DNA of 35,634 nucleotides, taken from the NCBI GenBank assembly GCA_027069135.1, contig JALXFE010000590.1, positions 1-35,634 on the forward strand, in the 5' to 3' direction. The notes beneath the pieces were generated by a model that saw nothing but the letters and a program-made list of their open reading frames with translations, was not told where the DNA came from and made no database searches. The position numbers and the translations under genes are program-made. The DNA comes from Thermoanaerobaculia bacterium (lineage in GTDB: Bacteria > Acidobacteriota > Thermoanaerobaculia > Multivoradales > JAHZIX01). Positions 1-11,669 of this stretch are shown in pieces; the first letter of the stretch is position 1, and each line of letters opens with the position of its first letter.

Positions 1-3
1 AGA

Positions 4-807
4 ATGCGGGGCATGGGGAGAAGCCTCTTATTCTGCGCTGGCGCCGTGGCCGGGCTCGTGTTGGCGACGGCTGGGCCGGTGGCGGCGTGGACACCGACGA
101 GTCAGCTGAAGATCGCGGAGTCGGCAGCCGGGTTGGCGCCGCCGGATTTGCTGCGGCAGATCGCCCGGCACCGGAAGGAGTACCGGGACGGGGTGCTGGA
201 CGCCTACCGGGATGCGGACTCCGACAGCCATTTCAAGGATCTGGGAGGACGTGGGACGCTGGATGCGGCTTGGTTGCGGGAGGTGGACGAGGTGATCGCC
301 GCCATCGAGGGGCACTTGCCCTTTCCCACGGTGGTCTACCGGCTGGGGCGCATGGCTCATTTTTTGACGGATGCCAACAATCCCCTGAACGCTTCCTCCG
401 CAGATCCTATGGAGCCGAAGTATTTCTCGGATTTCTCCCGCTATTTGGAGAGTGCGGAGCCGCGGGTTCAGACCGTGTTTTATGGCCTACGGATGGATTT
501 GGCGCGGGGGCCGAGTCTGGCGCCCCTGCTGCGGGAGACCTTGAAGCGAAGCCGGGAGTTCTATCCACTGGTGGGCAAGGAGTATCGCCGCATCGGCTCC
601 TTTGACGGGCGTAGGAATTTCGACGACCGCTCCACTGCATTCGGTATCGCCTCTCTCTGCTACAGCCATGCGGTCAGCGATTTGACGGAGACTTTGCGAT
701 ATATCTGGCTTCGTGCCGGCGGTACCGACAGCCGGCCCTATGTGCCTCCCCGGGGCAAGCTTCGGGTGCTTGTGCCCCGCACACCGTTACGCGCTCTCGA
801 CCGCTGA
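4..807 (+). CDS. Secreted zinc-dependent phospholipase C / S1-P1 nuclease-like protein (divergent)
   Basis: This 267-residue protein begins with a signal peptide of about 28 residues ending VAA/W. The mature chain would start at Trp, as in zinc-dependent phospholipases C, where the N-terminal Trp is itself a zinc ligand. Around residues 118-127 the segment AHFLTDANNPLN resembles the HxxxD...H zinc-binding helix of the PLC/S1-P1 nuclease fold, but the usual trailing His is Asn and no downstream HxxxE pair is evident. The enzyme may therefore have changed metal ligands or be inactive. Likely periplasmic. The stop lies 7 bp before the purH start, so the two are probably co-transcribed. The start is close to the window edge, so an upstream RBS cannot be judged; an in-frame ATG at 13 is an alternative start. 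Fold assignment is moderate; substrate is unknown. Confidence 0.55.
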   Translation: MRGMGRSLLFCAGAVAGLVLATAGPVAAWTPTSQLKIAESAAGLAPPDLLRQIARHRKEYRDGVLDAYRDADSDSHFKDLGGRGTLDAAWLREVDEVIAAIEGHLPFPTVVYRLGRMAHFLTDANNPLNASSADPMEPKYFSDFSRYLESAEPRVQTVFYGLRMDLARGPSLAPLLRETLKRSREFYPLVGKEYRRIGSFDGRRNFDDRSTAFGIASLCYSHAVSDLTETLRYIWLRAGGTDSRPYVPPRGKLRVLVPRTPLRALDR

Positions 808-814
808 GGAACCC

Positions 815-2410
815 ATGAGCTCAGAAGATAAGGATGAGATCTTGATTCTGCCTGTACGCCGCGCGTTGATCTCTGTTTCGGACAAGACTGGTCTGGCCCC
901 GTTTGCCCGGGGCCTTCACGAGTTGGGAGTAGAGATCGTCTCTACCGGCGGGACCGCTCGGTTTCTCGACAAAGCGGGGGTTCCCGTGCTCCCGGTGGCG
1001 GAGCTGACGGGCTTCCCCGAGATTCTCGACGGCCGGGTCAAGACGCTGCATCCACGGATTCACGGGGGCTTATTGGCGGACCGCTCCCGCGCTTCCCATT
1101 TGGGGCAACTCAAGGAGCACGGGATCGCCCCCATCGATCTGGTCGCTGTGAACCTCTACCCCTTCGAGCAGACGGTGGCGGCGGGGGAGGCTTCCTTCGA
1201 AGAGACCGTCGAGATGATCGACATCGGGGGCCCGACGATGGTGCGCGCTGCGGCGAAGAATCACCAAGGGGTGGTCGTGGTGGTGGACCCGGCGGACTAT
1301 GGATCGATTCTCGAGACCCTGGCCGGCGACGAGCGGAGCGTTCCACCGGCCCTTCGGCGGGGTCTTGCGGCCAAGGCGTTTCGCCATACCCGGGATTACG
1401 ACACCGCCATCGCCTCCTGGATGGAGGCCCAGGGGGGTGAGGCGCCGAAACCGACGGCACCGGAGGGGTTCCCCGACGAGCTGCATTTTTCTCTCGTCAA
1501 GGAGATGGAGCCCCGCTACGGTGAGAATCCCCACCAGGAAGCCGCGATCTATCGCTATCGGGGAGGCCCGGGGCTTTTTGGTGGCTTTCGCCAGCTCCAG
1601 GGCAAGGAGCTTTCCTGGAACAACTTGCTGGATGCCGACGCGGCCCGCAAGATGGCTTCCCAGCTGGAAGACCCGGGGGTGGTCATCGTCAAGCACAACA
1701 ATCCCTGTGGCGTCGGAGTCGGGCGCACGCCGAAATCCGCCTACGAACGAGCGCTGGCGACAGATCCGATCTCTGCCTTCGGATCGGTTATCGCCTTCAA
1801 CCGGCCCGTCGGCGGCAAAGTGGCCAAGGTGTTGAAGGAGCTCTTCGTGGAGGTCGTCCTCGCTCCGAGTTTCGACGAAGAAGCCCAGCAGATCTTCGCC
1901 AAGAAGAAGCGGCTTCGCTTGCTCGAATGCCCGGCGTTCGAGCCCGCCGGAGATCCCTGGGATCTACGGACGGTGAGCGGAGGTTTCTTGGCCCAGGGCC
2001 TCGATGCCGGCACCGACGAGGCTTCCAGTTGGACCTGCCCGACGAAGAAAAAGCCCACGGCGGCCCAACGTAGGGCTCTGGCCTTCGCCTGGAAGGTCTG
2101 CCGCTACGTGAAATCAAACGCCATCGTCCTCGCGAACCGGGTTCAGACGGTCGGCATCGGCGCCGGCCAGATGAGCCGGGTGGATTCCTGCCGCCTGGCG
2201 ATCGAGAAAGCCCAGCTGCCGACCGAGGGAAGTGTTGCGGCCTCGGACGCGTTCTTTCCTTTCAGAGATGGCCTGGACGTCCTGGCCAAGGCCGGGGTGG
2301 TGGCCATCGTGCAGCCCGGTGGCAGCATGCGGGATCAGGAAATCATCGATGCCGCCGACGAGCAGGGCCTGATTCTGCTCCACACCGGACGGCGCCATTT
2401 CCGGCATTGA
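815..2410 (+). CDS. purH: Bifunctional AICAR formyltransferase / IMP cyclohydrolase
   Basis: PurH catalyses the last two steps of de novo purine synthesis (AICAR to FAICAR to IMP) in the cytoplasm. The 531-residue length matches the family (about 520). The N-terminal MGS-like cyclohydrolase domain starts with RRALISVSDKTGL and contains STGGTA and GRVKTLHPRIHGG. The formyltransferase domain carries the KHNNPCG motif near residue 290, SNAIVLA, and the C-terminal GGSMRD and RHFRH signatures. The ATG at 815 is chosen because GAGGA at 806-810 sits just upstream and the product then starts as other PurH proteins do; an in-frame upstream extension into the previous gene is not convincing. The gene overlaps nothing and is followed after 32 bp by the LolA-like gene. 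Confidence 0.97.
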   Translation: MSSEDKDEILILPVRRALISVSDKTGLAPFARGLHELGVEIVSTGGTARFLDKAGVPVLPVAELTGFPEILDGRVKTLHPRIHGGLLADRSRASHLGQLKEHGIAPIDLVAVNLYPFEQTVAAGEASFEETVEMIDIGGPTMVRAAAKNHQGVVVVVDPADYGSILETLAGDERSVPPALRRGLAAKAFRHTRDYDTAIASWMEAQGGEAPKPTAPEGFPDELHFSLVKEMEPRYGENPHQEAAIYRYRGGPGLFGGFRQLQGKELSWNNLLDADAARKMASQLEDPGVVIVKHNNPCGVGVGRTPKSAYERALATDPISAFGSVIAFNRPVGGKVAKVLKELFVEVVLAPSFDEEAQQIFAKKKRLRLLECPAFEPAGDPWDLRTVSGGFLAQGLDAGTDEASSWTCPTKKKPTAAQRRALAFAWKVCRYVKSNAIVLANRVQTVGIGAGQMSRVDSCRLAIEKAQLPTEGSVAASDAFFPFRDGLDVLAKAGVVAIVQPGGSMRDQEIIDAADEQGLILLHTGRRHFRH

Positions 2411-2442
2411 GGACGGCGAGGTTACGACAGGCAGGAGGCTTC

Positions 2443-3066
2443 ATGAGACGGATTCGATGGGTGGCGGTTCTTTGGGCGGCCCTGCTCCTACCCGGGACGG
2501 TGGCAGCGGAAGACCCCTGGCAGACTCTGGAGGTGGCCCGCAGAGGACTTGCCGAGAATGGGCCGACGATCGCGGACTTTGTCCATACCTACAAGGCCGC
2601 GGACTTCGATGCAACGGATCGGGAAACCGGCCGGTTGGCCCTTTCGCTCCCCCGTTGCCTACGCTGGGATTATTTGGATCCGGACCCGAAGAATATTCTG
2701 ATTTGTGACGACCAGGTCTATGCTTGGAATCCGGAAGACGGCGCCGGACACCACTACGAGGTGGACCCGGATCGTGAGGCGGGCCTGGATCTGCTGCTGC
2801 TTTCGACGGAAGACCTCAGGTTGCGCTACCGGGCCGATGCCAAGGATACGGAGGACGGCCTCACCATCATCACCCTTCAACCGATGGAAGGGGCCCAGAT
2901 CAAGCTCGGCCGGCTGGTGATCCAGAAAGCGACCTCCCGATTGGTGGCGCTCGAGTACGAGGATCTCGGCGGCGGAGCCTCTCGCTTCGAAATTTCCGGG
3001 TATCGGGGGCTCGAAGATCAGAAGCTTTTCGAACCGCCCACGGATGTCGAATGGACGGACCGATAG
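2443..3066 (+). CDS. LolA-like outer-membrane lipoprotein carrier protein
   Basis: The 207-residue product has a cleavable signal peptide (RRIRWVAVLWAALLLPGTVAA). It then shows the LolA pattern: a helix, GRLALSLPRCLRWDY near residue 66, then CDDQVYAWNPEDG, and beta strands throughout. LolA ferries lipoproteins across the periplasm from LolCDE to the outer membrane; this member is diverged, so a broader LolA/LolB-fold role is possible. The ATG at 2443 is preceded by GGCAGGAGG, a strong RBS; an in-frame TTG at 2407 overlapping purH lacks one. It sits between purH and a secreted unknown protein with short spacing, suggesting one operon. Confidence 0.75.
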   Translation: MRRIRWVAVLWAALLLPGTVAAEDPWQTLEVARRGLAENGPTIADFVHTYKAADFDATDRETGRLALSLPRCLRWDYLDPDPKNILICDDQVYAWNPEDGAGHHYEVDPDREAGLDLLLLSTEDLRLRYRADAKDTEDGLTIITLQPMEGAQIKLGRLVIQKATSRLVALEYEDLGGGASRFEISGYRGLEDQKLFEPPTDVEWTDR

Positions 3067-3109
3067 GTCCCCAGAAATTTTCAGCCAAGGAAACAGAAAC
3101 GGAACCACC

Positions 3110-3763
3110 ATGATGGAACGCCTCACGAAGCTCCGGCCTTGTTTGCTCTTCGTTCTCTTCCTCCTACCCTTAAACCCGGCGGCGGCGAAAGGTCGGGAAC
3201 GCGGGGAGAAGGTGGTGTTCACCGGCCTGGCGACGGATGCGTCGGGGCGCCCCCTTCAAAAAGTCCAGGTCATCCTGGAGTCCGCCCGCCGGAAGTTCCT
3301 GGCCCGCAAGCTCCGACGGGAAACCGTGGATACTTTCCGCGTCAGCACCGAGACGGACGGGGACGGCGCCTACACGATCACCTGGCCCTGGAATGACTAC
3401 TACAACCACTACGAGCTGTTGGTGGCGATTCCCTATCGCAAGGGCCATCAGGAGACCCTTCAGATTCTCGCCCGCTATGAGATCACGGACAAGGCCAAGG
3501 ATGGCAATCCCGTGGTCTCTTCCCTGGTCGTGGCGGATACAACCTTCCTCAATACCCTTCGCCGTTTCCTGGCAGACCTGGATACCGAGGATGAGAGAGA
3601 TCTCTACCAACGTATGGGGAAGCCGGACAAGGTCGAAAATGTGGGTTCCCGGGGAGAGGTGGAGTCCAGCTGGTGGTATTTTGACGCTGGCCGAGTCTTT
3701 CGTTTCGAGGCCGGAGACTTGGTCCAGGAGAAGAGCTTCGATCCGGTCAAGAAATTCCAATAG
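3110..3763 (+). CDS. Secreted protein, carboxypeptidase-regulatory-like N-terminus and BamE-like C-terminus
   Basis: About 217 residues with a signal peptide (LLFVLFLLPLNPAAA). Residues about 34-130 look like a carboxypeptidase-regulatory/transthyretin-type beta-sandwich (TGLATDASGRPLQKVQVIL, then DGDGAYTITWPW). The last 50 residues (RMGKPDKVENVGSRG, then SWWYFDAGRVFRFEAG) resemble the 'G.P...W.Y....F..G' pattern of BamE/SmpA-like modules. Neither match is strong and no function is assigned. Tandem ATGs at 3110 and 3113 make the exact start uncertain; only a weak AAGGAAA lies upstream. The stop is 3 bp from the stop of the convergent gene. A surface or periplasmic role alongside the preceding LolA-like gene is plausible. 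Confidence 0.6.
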   Translation: MMERLTKLRPCLLFVLFLLPLNPAAAKGRERGEKVVFTGLATDASGRPLQKVQVILESARRKFLARKLRRETVDTFRVSTETDGDGAYTITWPWNDYYNHYELLVAIPYRKGHQETLQILARYEITDKAKDGNPVVSSLVVADTTFLNTLRRFLADLDTEDERDLYQRMGKPDKVENVGSRGEVESSWWYFDAGRVFRFEAGDLVQEKSFDPVKKFQ

Positions 3764-3766
3764 TCC

Positions 3767-4828
3767 CTAACGACCCTCTTGAGCGTGACGCACGGCGGCA
3801 TCCGTGGGGGTCACCAGCGGCGGAGCCCAGACTTTGAAACCCGACGGGGTGTCGGCAGGGGCGGCCTCGGGAAGCTCCCTGTCGTCTGCAATGTCGACAA
3901 AGGCCCCGGTCAGATCGTCGAAGCCTTGGACCCGCGCGTACCTGAAGCGCTGCGGTCGAGCGTCCCGCCACCTCGTTTCGCCGGGACCGAGAACCACGGC
4001 CACCGCCCGGGAATCCTCTACCGAGAATGTCTCATGGTCTGCGTAGACAATCTTTCCCAGACGCGGGGATCCCTCGGCCAGCTCGAGGTTGAGGTAGCCA
4101 ATGACGGGCCTGCCCCAATCTAGGAGGAGATCCGCCGGGACCGAAGGAGAGGCCTCGGTGGTCTTCGGGGGCAGCGCCGCCGGAGCTTCAAGAAGCGCCG
4201 GAAGCTGGCGCTGCGGTCCGATCTGCGGAATGCCCCACCGACCCACCGGGGCCCGGCCCCAGCTACGGGGTTTCTCTCCCGCCTGCAAGGGCCGCCAGCC
4301 CCGAATTTCCGCCAGACTCACCCGGGGCAAGATCACCCAGGAGGTGTCGGTCTGAAGCAGGGTTTTTCCGCCGCCGTCAGCCTCGACGCTCGAAAGGCTC
4401 GCCAACAGCCCCCCCCCTCCCCGCTCACTGCGCAGCTGGACCACGATCCGATTGCTGCCGGTGCGTAATACCTCGGAGACGTCGAATCGATCCATCGGCA
4501 TGCCGAGCCAGTAGCGGTTGCCGCCGAGAAAACGCCCGTTGAGGGTGAGGCGGTACTCCTCGTCGGCGACAATGAGGAGGCGGGCCTGGTCTGGCACCGA
4601 GGGAAGGTAGAAGTCTCGAGCCGCAAAAAAAGAAGTGGGGCGAGGGCCTCGAGGCAGCTCCTCAGGGCTCCAGATCCATTCAGCCCCGGCCACGGCATGC
4701 CCCTTGGCCCTGACATCTCGATAGAGACTTTCGGCTCCCATCAGCAGCAAGAGCAAGCTTCCCCACAGCCACCAACGAGGAGGCTTGGACAGATTTCCTG
4801 TCCGGGAGGTTTGAGTAGGTGCCAGCAC
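3767..4828 (-). CDS. Membrane-anchored alpha-L-rhamnosidase N-domain-like protein without catalytic domain
   Basis: A 353-residue protein with one N-terminal membrane segment (WWLWGSLLLLLMGAESLY, residues about 19-36). The rest resembles the beta-sandwich N-terminal region of bacterial alpha-L-rhamnosidases: AEWIWSPE, FFAARDFYLP, LTLNGRFLGG, and an 'F DVSEVLRTGSNRIVV' stretch. The downstream region (LDWGRPVIGYLNLEL, then FRYARVQGF) continues that architecture, but the (alpha/alpha)6 catalytic barrel is absent. This may be a sugar-binding or scaffold protein exposed in the periplasm. The start is a GTG at 4828 with no clear RBS; the true start may be slightly downstream. ubiB ends 73 bp upstream on the same strand. 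Confidence 0.6.
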   Translation of the reverse strand: MLAPTQTSRTGNLSKPPRWWLWGSLLLLLMGAESLYRDVRAKGHAVAGAEWIWSPEELPRGPRPTSFFAARDFYLPSVPDQARLLIVADEEYRLTLNGRFLGGNRYWLGMPMDRFDVSEVLRTGSNRIVVQLRSERGGGGLLASLSSVEADGGGKTLLQTDTSWVILPRVSLAEIRGWRPLQAGEKPRSWGRAPVGRWGIPQIGPQRQLPALLEAPAALPPKTTEASPSVPADLLLDWGRPVIGYLNLELAEGSPRLGKIVYADHETFSVEDSRAVAVVLGPGETRWRDARPQRFRYARVQGFDDLTGAFVDIADDRELPEAAPADTPSGFKVWAPPLVTPTDAAVRHAQEGR

Positions 4829-4901
4829 GCGGATGATTCGTTGGGGATAGCTTGAATAGGGACGTTTCGAGCTCGACTCGGCGACGAAGAATTCTCCGGG
4901 A

Positions 4902-6593
4902 CTACATTCTACCGTGCTTGAGGATGGAAACTAGAAGCCAAAAGGCCATGACCGCGGCGACCACGAATCCCGCCAACCCCACCAGCGGGATCTCATGCCA
5001 GAGGGGCGGTAGTCCCGCCAAGACGATGAGGGATGAGCCGATGACCAGAGCCGCTAGGACGATGGCGAAGGCCAATCGGTTGCTGACCCGGTCGAGGGTG
5101 GAGAGCACCGGCTCCAGACCCCCGACCTCGAAACCCATTTTCGCGCGCCCGGAACGAATATGCTCGAGAGCGTTCTTCACCTCTCCCGGAAGGTCTCTGA
5201 GCAGGCCCAGGAAGGTGCCGCCGGAGGTGATCAGCTCGAAAATCCAGCGTTTCGGATAATAGCGCTCCCATTGCAGTCTTTCCAGGAACGGCGCCGCATG
5301 TGCCGCGATCTCAAAATCCGGATCGAGTTTCCGGCAAAGGCCCTCGACATTGGCCAGGGCTTTGATAGTCAGAAAGAAGTCCGCAGGTATGGAGAGTTGG
5401 TTTCGAGCTGCGAGCTCAAGTATCTGCCGCAGGACGGCGCCGAGGCGAAGATCCTTGAGGGGCTGGAAGAAATGACGATCGGCGAATTCCGCCAGATCCC
5501 GTTGCAGCGGCCCTCGATCTGTATCCACCGCGGAGCAAAGTTGCAACAGAGCCTCGGCCATCTCCTCCGGGCGTCGCCGGACGATTCCCGCCAACAGGTC
5601 TGCCAGGTTTTCTCGACGGCGTCGATTCAACCGGCCCATCATCCCGAAATCCAGATACCCGAGGACACCGCCGGGGAGGACCAGAAGGTTCCCCGGATGA
5701 GGGTCGCCATGAAAAAATCCGCTGACGAAGATCTGCGCCATGGTCAGCTCGGCGATCTGGGTGGCGACTTCGCCAGGATCGACACCGAGCTCCCGAAGGC
5801 CCTCCCGATCCGAAATCTTCACCCCTTCTAAGTAGTCCATGGTCAAAACCGCGCGGGTGGTCAACTCCCGTTGGACCCGTGGCACCCGAACCCGCTCATC
5901 GTCGGCGAATTGTTCGGCGAAACGTTCCTGGTGGGCCGCCTCCAAGCGGTAATCGAGCTCCTTCTCAAGGGAGACTCCCAGCTCCTCCACGACTCGTGAA
6001 GGCCGATGGACTTCCCAACCTTCGACCCGGCGCTCTACCATGTGGGCGAGGTTGCCCATGATCTCAAGATCCACACGGATGGTCCGACGCAAGCCGGGGC
6101 GCTGCACTTTGATCACCACCTCCCGACCGGAGACGGTACGGGCCCAATGGACCTGGCCGATGGAGGCCGCCGCCAGGGGGATCTCCTCGATTTTCTCAAA
6201 GAATTCCTCCGGAGACCGCCCCAGCTCCTCCTCGAGAATCTTGCGCACCTGTTCAAAGGGCATCGAAGGCACATGATCCTGAAGCAGAGCCAACTCGTCC
6301 AGGACGTCCACCGGCAGCAGGTCCGGGCGCGTCGACAGCAATTGCCCCGCCTTGACAAAGGTAGGCCCCAGTTCTTCGAGCAAACGGCGGAAGCGCTCCG
6401 CCCGACTGAGATTCTTCAATGCCTCGGGCCCCGGGAGGTGCCGCAGGCTGCCTTTCAGAATGCCGTCGAGCTTGAGGTTCTTGAGCACGTCGTAATAGCC
6501 GTGCCGGAGCAGAACCCCGAGGATCTGCCGATACCGCTGGGCGTGGCGATAGGTACGTCCCATGGTCTCGGTGGTGGTTCGGATGGATACCAA
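4902..6593 (-). CDS. ubiB: ABC1/UbiB-family atypical protein kinase
   Basis: UbiB/AarF proteins are membrane-tethered atypical kinase-fold ATPases needed for ubiquinone or other isoprenoid quinone metabolism. The 563-residue product shows the family signatures: KAGQ (residues 81-84, the KxGQ motif), the alanine-rich AAASIGQ loop (141-147), [17 protein letters not shown] and LDFGMMG (the Mg-binding DFG). Two hydrophobic helices at the C-terminus (about residues 510-560) are the membrane anchor. A TTG start at 6593 is supported by GGGAGGAG six bases upstream; an ATG 10 codons in (6563) has no such site. The gene is divergent from kdsB. Whether the organism uses ubiquinone or menaquinone cannot be told here. 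Confidence 0.92.
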   Translation of the reverse strand: MVSIRTTTETMGRTYRHAQRYRQILGVLLRHGYYDVLKNLKLDGILKGSLRHLPGPEALKNLSRAERFRRLLEELGPTFVKAGQLLSTRPDLLPVDVLDELALLQDHVPSMPFEQVRKILEEELGRSPEEFFEKIEEIPLAAASIGQVHWARTVSGREVVIKVQRPGLRRTIRVDLEIMGNLAHMVERRVEGWEVHRPSRVVEELGVSLEKELDYRLEAAHQERFAEQFADDERVRVPRVQRELTTRAVLTMDYLEGVKISDREGLRELGVDPGEVATQIAELTMAQIFVSGFFHGDPHPGNLLVLPGGVLGYLDFGMMGRLNRRRRENLADLLAGIVRRRPEEMAEALLQLCSAVDTDRGPLQRDLAEFADRHFFQPLKDLRLGAVLRQILELAARNQLSIPADFFLTIKALANVEGLCRKLDPDFEIAAHAAPFLERLQWERYYPKRWIFELITSGGTFLGLLRDLPGEVKNALEHIRSGRAKMGFEVGGLEPVLSTLDRVSNRLAFAIVLAALVIGSSLIVLAGLPPLWHEIPLVGLAGFVVAAVMAFWLLVSILKHGRM

Positions 6594-6667
6594 GCGTCAC
6601 TCCTCCCACCGAGGATATCCGATGCACCGGCGGGACGCTCCTCGGGAGCTGCCTGGCCTGCGGGCGG

Positions 6668-6697
6668 TTGACACTCCCGCACCCGCCGCCTTATTGT
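6668..6697 (+). promoter_or_regulatory. Candidate sigma-70 promoter for the Kdo operon
   Basis: TTGACA at 6668-6673 and TATTGT at 6692-6697, separated by 18 bp. A transcript would begin near 6704, upstream of the preferred kdsB start at 6754 but downstream of an ATG at 6622. It therefore helps decide the kdsB start. The assignment rests on consensus matching only. Confidence 0.5.
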
Positions 6698-6753
6698 GGG
6701 ACGTGCCCCCGGAAAAGATTACTCCCGAAAAATCTCTATCCTCCAAGACTGAA

Positions 6754-7491
6754 GTGTCGGCGCAATACCCTGTGGTCGGTGCGATTCCGGCCCGCTACGC
6801 ATCGAGCCGCCTGCCCGGCAAGGCATTGGCTGAAATCGCTGGGCGCCCAATGATCGAGCATGTCTACCGCCGGGCCCAGGAGGTCGAGGGGTTGGACCGT
6901 CTGGTCGTTCTTACGGATGACGAGCGTATCCTCGAGGCGGTGGAAGGATTTGGCGGCGAAGCTCAGATGACGCCTGAGGATTGCGCCAGCGGTACGGACC
7001 GCATCGCCTGGGCGGCTCGCAACTGGACTGCGGCGGCCATTGTCAATATTCAAGGCGACGAGCCCCTCATCGATCCCGAAGGCGTGAGCCGCCTGGCCCT
7101 CCACCTGCGCGATTTTCCCGACGATCCCCTGGTCACGCTGGCGGCACCGGCGACGGAGCAGGAGCTTCAGGAGCCAAGCTCGGTCAAGGTTGTGCTCGAT
7201 CGGCGAGGGTACGCTCTCTACTTCAGTCGGGCTGCGATACCCTATGGTCGGACGCCGGGGATCATCCGGCCTCTGAAGCATATTGGAATCTATGGGTATC
7301 AGCGCCGAGCCTTGCTCCATATGGCAGGGCTTACGCCGACGCCCCTTGAACAAACCGAGGGCCTGGAACAACTTCGGGCTCTCGAAAATGGCATGCCGAT
7401 CCGGGTTTTGGAGGTTCGCGAGGCCTCCCCCGGAGTCGATACGCCGGAAGATTTGGAGCAGGTTCGACGGCTCCTGGAAGATAAGGCCTAG
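6754..7491 (+). CDS. kdsB: 3-deoxy-manno-octulosonate cytidylyltransferase
   Basis: KdsB activates Kdo with CTP to give CMP-Kdo for lipid A glycosylation in the cytoplasm. The nucleotidyltransferase signature is clear: VVGAIPARYASSRLPGK at the N-terminus, VNIQGDEPLIDP in the middle (the metal- and nucleotide-binding loop), then IGIYGYQR and the C-terminal EASPGVDTPEDLEQVR. The frame is open from further upstream. An ATG at 6622 has GAGGA before it but adds about 44 unusual residues and lies upstream of the best promoter. The GTG at 6754 gives 245 residues, the family length (E. coli 248), though it lacks an obvious RBS. First gene of the kdsB-pyrG-kdsA-kdsD-kdsC operon. Confidence 0.93.
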   Translation: MSAQYPVVGAIPARYASSRLPGKALAEIAGRPMIEHVYRRAQEVEGLDRLVVLTDDERILEAVEGFGGEAQMTPEDCASGTDRIAWAARNWTAAAIVNIQGDEPLIDPEGVSRLALHLRDFPDDPLVTLAAPATEQELQEPSSVKVVLDRRGYALYFSRAAIPYGRTPGIIRPLKHIGIYGYQRRALLHMAGLTPTPLEQTEGLEQLRALENGMPIRVLEVREASPGVDTPEDLEQVRRLLEDKA

Positions 7492-7533
7492 GATGATGTG
7501 CAACGCGGTGAACCGATGACAAGGAGACGTTGA

Positions 7534-10022
<2,489 letters not shown>

Positions 10023-10033
10023 GCTAACACCCT

Positions 10034-11026
10034 GTGAGTACCCAACAGCCATCGCCAACCTCCCCACGTCCGCCGAAGGAAGTGGCCCGAGAAGTCCTCG
10101 AGATCGAGGCCCAGGCCATCCTCGGCCTGCTCCCCCATCTGGACGAGAGCTTCGACCAAGCCGTCGAGATGATCCGTAACGCCCCCGGTCGGGTGGTGTG
10201 CAGCGGGATGGGCAAGAGCGGCCTGGTTCTTCAAAAAGTCGCTGCGACCCTGGCTTCGACAGGCACCCCGGCCTTTTTCCTCCATCCGGCGGAAGCCATC
10301 CACGGAGACCTGGGAATGATGGTCGCCGGAGATGTCGTGTTGGCGGCTTCGTACTCCGGCGCGACCGAGGAGCTCCTGCGCTTGGCGGAGACTCTGAAAC
10401 GCCTGGGCGTCCCCATGATCGCCATGACCGGCAGCTCCAAGAGCCCGCTGGCCCGCCACGCGGACCTCCACCTACCGGTCCCCATCGATCGGGAGGCCTG
10501 CCCCTTGAACCTGGCCCCTACGGCCTCCACCACGGCGACGCTGGCCCTGGCGGACGCCCTGGCCATGGCGCTGCTCGAAGCTCGAGGTTTCACCCCGGAG
10601 GACTTCGCCCGCCTCCACCCCGGGGGACGGCTGGGAAAACGCCTCTTGAAAGTCCGCGAGCTGATGCACGCGGGCGAGAGCCTGCCTCGGGTAGAAGGGG
10701 ATACCCCGATGCGCGAAGCCATCTACGAGATGTCCAAAAAGGGGTTGGGTATTACCGCCGTGACCGGTGGCGACGGCGAGCTCCTGGGGTGTATCTCCGA
10801 CGGTGACCTGCGCCGGCTCCTGAGCGAAGACGAAGCCCTGCTGCAACGCCGGGCCTGCGAGTGCATAGAGGGGCTTCCCCGGACCATCGCCGGCGAGGAG
10901 TTGGCCCCGGCAGCGCTCAAGATCATGGAGGATCACCGCATCACTTCCCTCTTCGTGTGCGACGAGCAAGGGCGACTCGAGGGGCTGGTTCACCTCCACG
11001 ACCTCTGGGGTCTGGAGCTCTTCTAA
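10034..11026 (+). CDS. kdsD: Arabinose-5-phosphate isomerase (KpsF/GutQ type)
   Basis: KdsD interconverts ribulose 5-phosphate and arabinose 5-phosphate, the substrate of KdsA. The 330-residue protein has a SIS sugar-isomerase domain (VVCSGMGKSGLVLQKVAATLASTG; then ASYSGATEE; then PTASTTATLALADALA) followed by two CBS domains (about residues 210-330), the usual architecture. The GTG start at 10034 is the first start after the kdsA stop; no strong RBS is seen, and coupling to kdsA is likely. kdsC follows 3 bp after the stop. Confidence 0.95.
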   Translation: MSTQQPSPTSPRPPKEVAREVLEIEAQAILGLLPHLDESFDQAVEMIRNAPGRVVCSGMGKSGLVLQKVAATLASTGTPAFFLHPAEAIHGDLGMMVAGDVVLAASYSGATEELLRLAETLKRLGVPMIAMTGSSKSPLARHADLHLPVPIDREACPLNLAPTASTTATLALADALAMALLEARGFTPEDFARLHPGGRLGKRLLKVRELMHAGESLPRVEGDTPMREAIYEMSKKGLGITAVTGGDGELLGCISDGDLRRLLSEDEALLQRRACECIEGLPRTIAGEELAPAALKIMEDHRITSLFVCDEQGRLEGLVHLHDLWGLELF

Positions 11027-11029
11027 GCG

Positions 11030-11557
11030 ATGGGCACCGAGGAATTCGAGTGTCGGGCGAGGGCGCTCAAATGGCTGTTGACGGATGTCGACGGCGTGCT
11101 GACGGACGGTCGTATGGTCTACGGCCCCGACGGTGAGGCCCTGAAGATTTTTCACGCCCGGGACGGTCTGGGCCTGAAGATGGCCCAACGAGCCGGTTTG
11201 GGAGTGGGCCTACTCTCCGCCCGGGGCGGGCCGGCGGTGGAGCATCGAGCCCGGGAGCTCGGGCTCGACGTCGTCCTACTGAAGAAAAAAAACAAGCTCG
11301 CCGCTTTCAACGCCTTCCTGGAAAAGCACCAACTCACCGCCGAGGAAATCGCCTTCATCGGGGACGACTTACCGGACCTACAAGTCCTGGCCGCCTGTGG
11401 CCTGGCCCTATGCCCCGCGGATGCAGCCCAGCCCGTCAAGGACATAGCAGATACCGTTCTCCTGCTGCCCGGAGGCCGAGGCGCCGTGCGAGAAGCCGTC
11501 GAGAAAATCCTCAGCGCCCGTGGGGACCTCGAAGGTATCCACTCAAGCTTCCGCTAG
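11030..11557 (+). CDS. kdsC: Kdo-8-phosphate phosphatase (HAD family)
   Basis: KdsC removes phosphate from Kdo-8-phosphate to release Kdo. The 175-residue product is a capless HAD hydrolase of the tetrameric KdsC type: the catalytic motif LTDVDGVLTDG near residue 18, HARDGLGLKMAQRAG, LLSARGGP, the conserved Lys region KKKNKLAAF, and GDDLPDLQVL for metal binding. It closes the Kdo operon. No clear intrinsic terminator follows before the next promoter at 11594. Confidence 0.95.
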   Translation: MGTEEFECRARALKWLLTDVDGVLTDGRMVYGPDGEALKIFHARDGLGLKMAQRAGLGVGLLSARGGPAVEHRARELGLDVVLLKKKNKLAAFNAFLEKHQLTAEEIAFIGDDLPDLQVLAACGLALCPADAAQPVKDIADTVLLLPGGRGAVREAVEKILSARGDLEGIHSSFR

Positions 11558-11593
11558 AACGATCTTTCTCGGCAGACGCTCCAATCGATTATG

Positions 11594-11622
11594 TTGACAT
11601 ATCAAAATTCAGGAAATACCAT
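11594..11622 (+). promoter_or_regulatory. Candidate sigma-70 promoter before the Cys-rich secreted protein
   Basis: TTGACA at 11594-11599 and TACCAT at 11617-11622 with a 17-bp spacer, in a locally AT-rich stretch. Transcription would start near 11630, giving a short leader to the AAGGAG box and ATG at 11670. Confidence 0.55.
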
Positions 11623-11669
11623 GAGTAGGTTCAAAGATAGTCCATAGATCCTCACCAAGGAGATCACCC

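Noticed and set aside
6622-6753. Longer kdsB start at the ATG at 6622 with GAGGA upstream
   Set aside because: It adds about 44 residues foreign to the family and lies upstream of the best promoter; kept as an alternative in the kdsB entry.
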